Assembly: GCF_022012415.1 (NCBI RefSeq)
Contig: NZ_JAKLTR010000012.1
Location: forward strand, 124,001 to 188,000
Direction of reading: 5' to 3'
DNA: 64,000 bases
Source of the DNA: Terrimonas ginsenosidimutans
GTDB taxonomy: Bacteria; Bacteroidota; Bacteroidia; Chitinophagales; Chitinophagaceae
Shown: one piece after another, positions 61,684 through 64,000 of the stretch
Layout of the letters: every line of letters starts with the position of its first letter
How positions within the stretch are numbered: the stretch's first letter is position 1
Made by a program: the position numbers and the translations under genes
Notes under the pieces: generated by a model
The model's database searches: none
Told to the model about the DNA's origin: nothing
Seen by the model: only the letters and a program-made list of their open reading frames with translations

Positions 61684-62622
61684 TTATCGGCTTACTTCTT
61701 TCACCAACTTATAGAGACGCTCACAATCAGCCAGGTGGCATAGTTCGGTTCCTTCATGCAGTGTAGCCGCTGTTCCGCACGCAACACCAAACTTCACGGC
61801 ATCCTGCAACGATCGGCCCATTGACAAAAAACGGATCATTCCTGCCACCATGCTATCGCCGGCACCGACGGTAGTTTTAACATCGGTGTCAGGACCTTTG
61901 AATAAAAATGTATTGAGACGTGTTACAAGCATGGCTCCTTCTTTTCCGAGAGAAACCACCAATGCCTCGCATGAATATTTCGACAGGATCCCTTTGGCTG
62001 CGGCTTCAGCTTCTGCCATGTCAATAACCGGCAGGCCGGTCAGCTTCCTTAATTCATTAAGGTTTGGCTTTGCCAGATAGATGCCCGCTTCCAGTGCATG
62101 GACCAGCGAGGTGCCGGACGTATCAACAACCAGGCGACAATCCTGTTGAAGCGCATATGAACGAATATTGCTGAACATATCTGAAGGGAAATTAGCGGGC
62201 ATACTCCCGCTGATCACCAGGTAATCCAGGTGAGCTGTTGCGCCCCTCAACACCTGGAAGACGGCTTCATATTCCTCTGCGCTAAATTCGGGTGGAGGCA
62301 ATATGAACTGGTAGTGACGGGAAGGATCCAGTTCAGTGATCATGATATTCTCTCTTGTATCGCTTTTTACCTTAACCTCCACCAGAGGTACCTCTTCACG
62401 TCGCAGCAGCATCGCCAGCAACTCCCCCGTCCTTCCGCCCGATGGAAATATGGCCGTGGCACTGCCACCCAAACGCCGCAAAGCCCTGGCGACATTGATA
62501 CCTCCTCCGCCGGCATTATACCGCGGAGCAGAGCAATACAACTTTTTAGAGGGAATAAACCTGGGAGAAGAGAAACTTTTATCAACGCTGGGGCTGAATG
62601 TCAGCGTAACAATATTTGTCAT
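61684..62622 (-). CDS. PfkB-family hexose kinase (1-phosphofructokinase/tagatose-6-phosphate kinase type)
   Basis: A cytoplasmic sugar kinase of 312 residues. The start at MTNIVTLTFSP fits the family; 18 extra codons upstream look like the terminator region of hsp20. Motifs are GGGGINVARALRRLGG near the N-terminus, LDYLVISGSMP in the middle, and the catalytic base in TVGAGDSMVAGMIRFL. The family phosphorylates fructose-1-phosphate, fructose-6-phosphate or tagatose-6-phosphate. PfkB kinases of this kind accompany Hsp20 and Usp genes in dormancy regulons of other bacteria. It follows hsp20 across a terminator, so it is probably read through only in part. Confidence 0.92.
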   Translation of the reverse strand: MTNIVTLTFSPSVDKSFSSPRFIPSKKLYCSAPRYNAGGGGINVARALRRLGGSATAIFPSGGRTGELLAMLLRREEVPLVEVKVKSDTRENIMITELDPSRHYQFILPPPEFSAEEYEAVFQVLRGATAHLDYLVISGSMPANFPSDMFSNIRSYALQQDCRLVVDTSGTSLVHALEAGIYLAKPNLNELRKLTGLPVIDMAEAEAAAKGILSKYSCEALVVSLGKEGAMLVTRLNTFLFKGPDTDVKTTVGAGDSMVAGMIRFLSMGRSLQDAVKFGVACGTAATLHEGTELCHLADCERLYKLVKEVSR

Positions 62623-62647
62623 CGGCGAAGTTCCTTGTGTGATTGTT

Positions 62648-62674
62648 AAAAAGCCCGCTGCGGGCGCAGCGGGC
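62648..62674 (-). terminator. Intrinsic terminator after hsp20
   Basis: A 9-bp GC stem (62653-62661 with 62666-62674) and 4-nt loop are followed on the minus strand by TTTTT. It lies in the 72 bp between hsp20 and the pfkB gene. Confidence 0.8.
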
Positions 62675-62694
62675 AATTTGCCGGGCCTTTCAGC

Positions 62695-63141
62695 CTATTT
62701 CACAGCTATCTGTTTAGCTGCTTCCTTCCTGGTTTCCGACTTGAGCGGAAGAGAAAGACTTAATACGCCATTCTCATACCGGGCTTCAATTTTTTCCTTG
62801 TTCACTTCCTCCGGTAAATTAAAACTCCGGCTGAAGGAGGAATAGCTGTACTCTTTTCGGGTGAACTTCTTTTCCTTCTCTGTTTTGTTCTCTTCATTTT
62901 CAGCGCTGATCGTCAGCATATCGCCATGAATATCAACTTTAAAATCGTCTTTCTTCATGCCGGGTACCGCAAGGGATACTTCATAGTGATCTTTATCTTC
63001 GGAAATATTTACCGCAGGAACAGAAAGTGTTCGACTCCAAAGGCTGTCTCCATTACCAAACCATTCATTCCAGGGTTTGAAGAGATCGTCAAAAGCAGCA
63101 GGAAATCTTTCCGCTCTTTTTACAAGTGATTGATTGGACAT
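62695..63141 (-). CDS. Hsp20 small heat-shock protein
   Basis: An ATP-independent holdase chaperone of 148 residues. The alpha-crystallin domain spans about residues 40-135 with VNISEDKDHYEVSLAVPGM, the core FNLPEEVNKEKIEARYENGV and L-S-LPLK; the C-terminal I-x-V motif reads QIAVK. The N-terminal arm has the W-rich FKPWNEWFGNGDSLW. The gene has the strongest Shine-Dalgarno sequence in the window and its own terminator. Its role in protecting proteins during heat or dormancy fits the neighbours. Confidence 0.96.
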   Translation of the reverse strand: MSNQSLVKRAERFPAAFDDLFKPWNEWFGNGDSLWSRTLSVPAVNISEDKDHYEVSLAVPGMKKDDFKVDIHGDMLTISAENEENKTEKEKKFTRKEYSYSSFSRSFNLPEEVNKEKIEARYENGVLSLSLPLKSETRKEAAKQIAVK

Positions 63142-63146
63142 AATTG

Positions 63147-63153
63147 CCTCCTT
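63147..63153 (-). promoter_or_regulatory. Strong Shine-Dalgarno of hsp20
   Basis: AAGGAGG lies 5 nt before the ATG on the minus strand. Most genes in this window lack such a site, as is usual in Bacteroidota, where SD sequences contribute little; its presence here stands out. Confidence 0.6.
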
Positions 63154-63278
63154 TTTATTTTTAATAATTATAGAATGAATTTACAGGATCCCTTTCCGGT
63201 ATTTAATGACGATGGTCAGAGCCATATATGAAAGATGTCAGCGCAATTGCCTCTGTTATAACCCATCGGCTCAGTGAT

Positions 63279-64000
63279 TCATTTAATGGCATGTCGCCCT
63301 ATCAAAGCAATGTGATGATAACCTGCCAGTTTACCATCCGGTACAATTTCAACATCACCACCAGCCGCCAGCACCATTTCAATGGTTTCATCAACGGCAT
63401 TCCTGGCAACAGTTCCTTCTGCAAAACGTTCGTCGATCCGGGAATTGGGAAGAATGATGGCTGGCACGAAATGCTCTTCGACGATCAGCAAGCGCGCATT
63501 GTGATGCCCGGCCTGTTTCCAAACCTCCCGGATGCCCACCCCAAGCTTATTGAAATCAGCGGCGTCTTCTATTTGATTCAGCAGATCCCGCATCCTGATT
63601 GACTGCCATTCCATCAGGTGAGGCGCCAGTATTTCCAGCACCTCCTTCGGACTTATATCGGGATGATCTCCATGAACGATCTTCACAATGTTTTTGGAGC
63701 AGGATGTAAGGGCCATAAAATGTTCCGCAAGGCGTGGTGATCCCATTAAAAACACTGGCAGCGGATAATCTTTTAACAACTGTCGCAACGATTTATCGGC
63801 GCTTCTCAGGAAATTATCGAGATGTACTCCCCTGATATCATTCGCATCCCAAAAATTCCCAACCTTTTCTGGCAGGCCTTTTTCAAATGATGCGATATCA
63901 ACCGCTGTATTTTTATTCATTGTGCATACTGATCTGCCGTCATACCTCAGTATGGTTGTATGATGCCCGTCAAGCTTCAGGATCAGAATTTCCCTGGAAT
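63279..64000 (-). CDS. baeRF-type (bacterial archaeo-eukaryotic release factor-like) protein, partial
   Basis: The frame is open from its stop at 63279 to the right edge, so the N-terminus is outside; about 240 residues are visible. The visible part has REILILKLDGHHTTILRY followed by YPLPVFLMGSPRLAEHFMAL, HGDHPDISPKEVLEILAPHL and a C-terminal LAAGGDVEIVPDGKLAGYHH with IALIGR, the pattern of baeRF family 3. These proteins resemble the eRF1/Pelota fold and may act in ribosome rescue or hibernation, but none is well characterized. It is upstream of hsp20 in the same direction, separated by 137 bp. Confidence 0.75.
   Translation of the reverse strand, partial: SREILILKLDGHHTTILRYDGRSVCTMNKNTAVDIASFEKGLPEKVGNFWDANDIRGVHLDNFLRSADKSLRQLLKDYPLPVFLMGSPRLAEHFMALTSCSKNIVKIVHGDHPDISPKEVLEILAPHLMEWQSIRMRDLLNQIEDAADFNKLGVGIREVWKQAGHHNARLLIVEEHFVPAIILPNSRIDERFAEGTVARNAVDETIEMVLAAGGDVEIVPDGKLAGYHHIALIGRHAIK

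Noticed and set aside
1-64000. tRNA, rRNA, CRISPR arrays, integrases and insertion sequences
   Set aside because: Reading both strands showed no tRNA T-loop motif in a plausible cloverleaf, no spaced direct repeats and no transposase or integrase product.

Overview
The window looks like a chromosomal segment of a Bacteroidota bacterium, most likely a Chitinophagaceae member. The grounds are tandem SusC/SusD pairs, type IX secretion C-terminal signals of both type A and type B, lipoproteins with Bacteroidota lipoboxes, -7 promoter boxes of the TAnnTTTG type, a class II xylose isomerase and a cyanobacteria-independent crtI-crtB pair. No rRNA, tRNA, CRISPR array, transposase or prophage gene was seen. 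Both ends cut through genes.

Layout. Positions 1-14686 (minus strand) hold a xylan utilization locus: susC1, susD1, susC2, susD2, a DUF1735-type surface lipoprotein, xylA, and a GH115 alpha-glucuronidase that runs off the left edge. The order resembles the xusABCDE core of gut and rumen Bacteroidetes. Positions 15725-18922 encode a large T9SS type B protein with seven propeller-like repeats and Ig-like modules, followed by a two-domain fasciclin lipoprotein (19119-20081).

Positions 20546-32023 form a light-response and photoprotection cluster. It has a MerR regulator with the W-x9-EH and ExHxxG signature of CarH/LitR adenosylcobalamin photoreceptors, folE, an SRPBCC protein divergent from folE across a candidate operator, a LytS/LytTR two-component pair leading straight into crtI and crtB, an iron-sulfur photolyase with the PhrB cysteine spacing, two SDR proteins (one with DUF2867) and TspO. 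The genes would couple blue/green light sensing to carotenoid synthesis, pterin supply, DNA photorepair and tetrapyrrole handling.

Positions 32511-37797 carry a TolC/HlyD/ABC tripartite export operon with a divergent TetR regulator. Positions 37917-41063 encode a beta-helical T9SS type A surface protein. Positions 41927-45941 are a regulatory block (Crp/Fnr, two stand-alone receivers, an OmpR-type regulator and its sensor kinase). Positions 46248-49601 hold a thioredoxin-ApbE-DUF4266-DUF3570 operon preceded by a small membrane-anchored protein.

Positions 49992-64000 are a stress/dormancy-like island: three intact or readable universal stress protein genes plus a dead copy and one copy broken by a +1 frame change, zinc alcohol dehydrogenase, polysaccharide deacetylase, PEP synthase, HdeD-like protein, CHAD protein, PfkB kinase, Hsp20 and a baeRF-type protein at the right edge. 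The content parallels the mycobacterial DosR dormancy regulon in kind, not in demonstrated homology of control.

Several intergenic regions share palindromic elements built on a CTGATTACGCAGAT-like core. The most elaborate is a nested inverted repeat of about 240 bp at 49626-49863.
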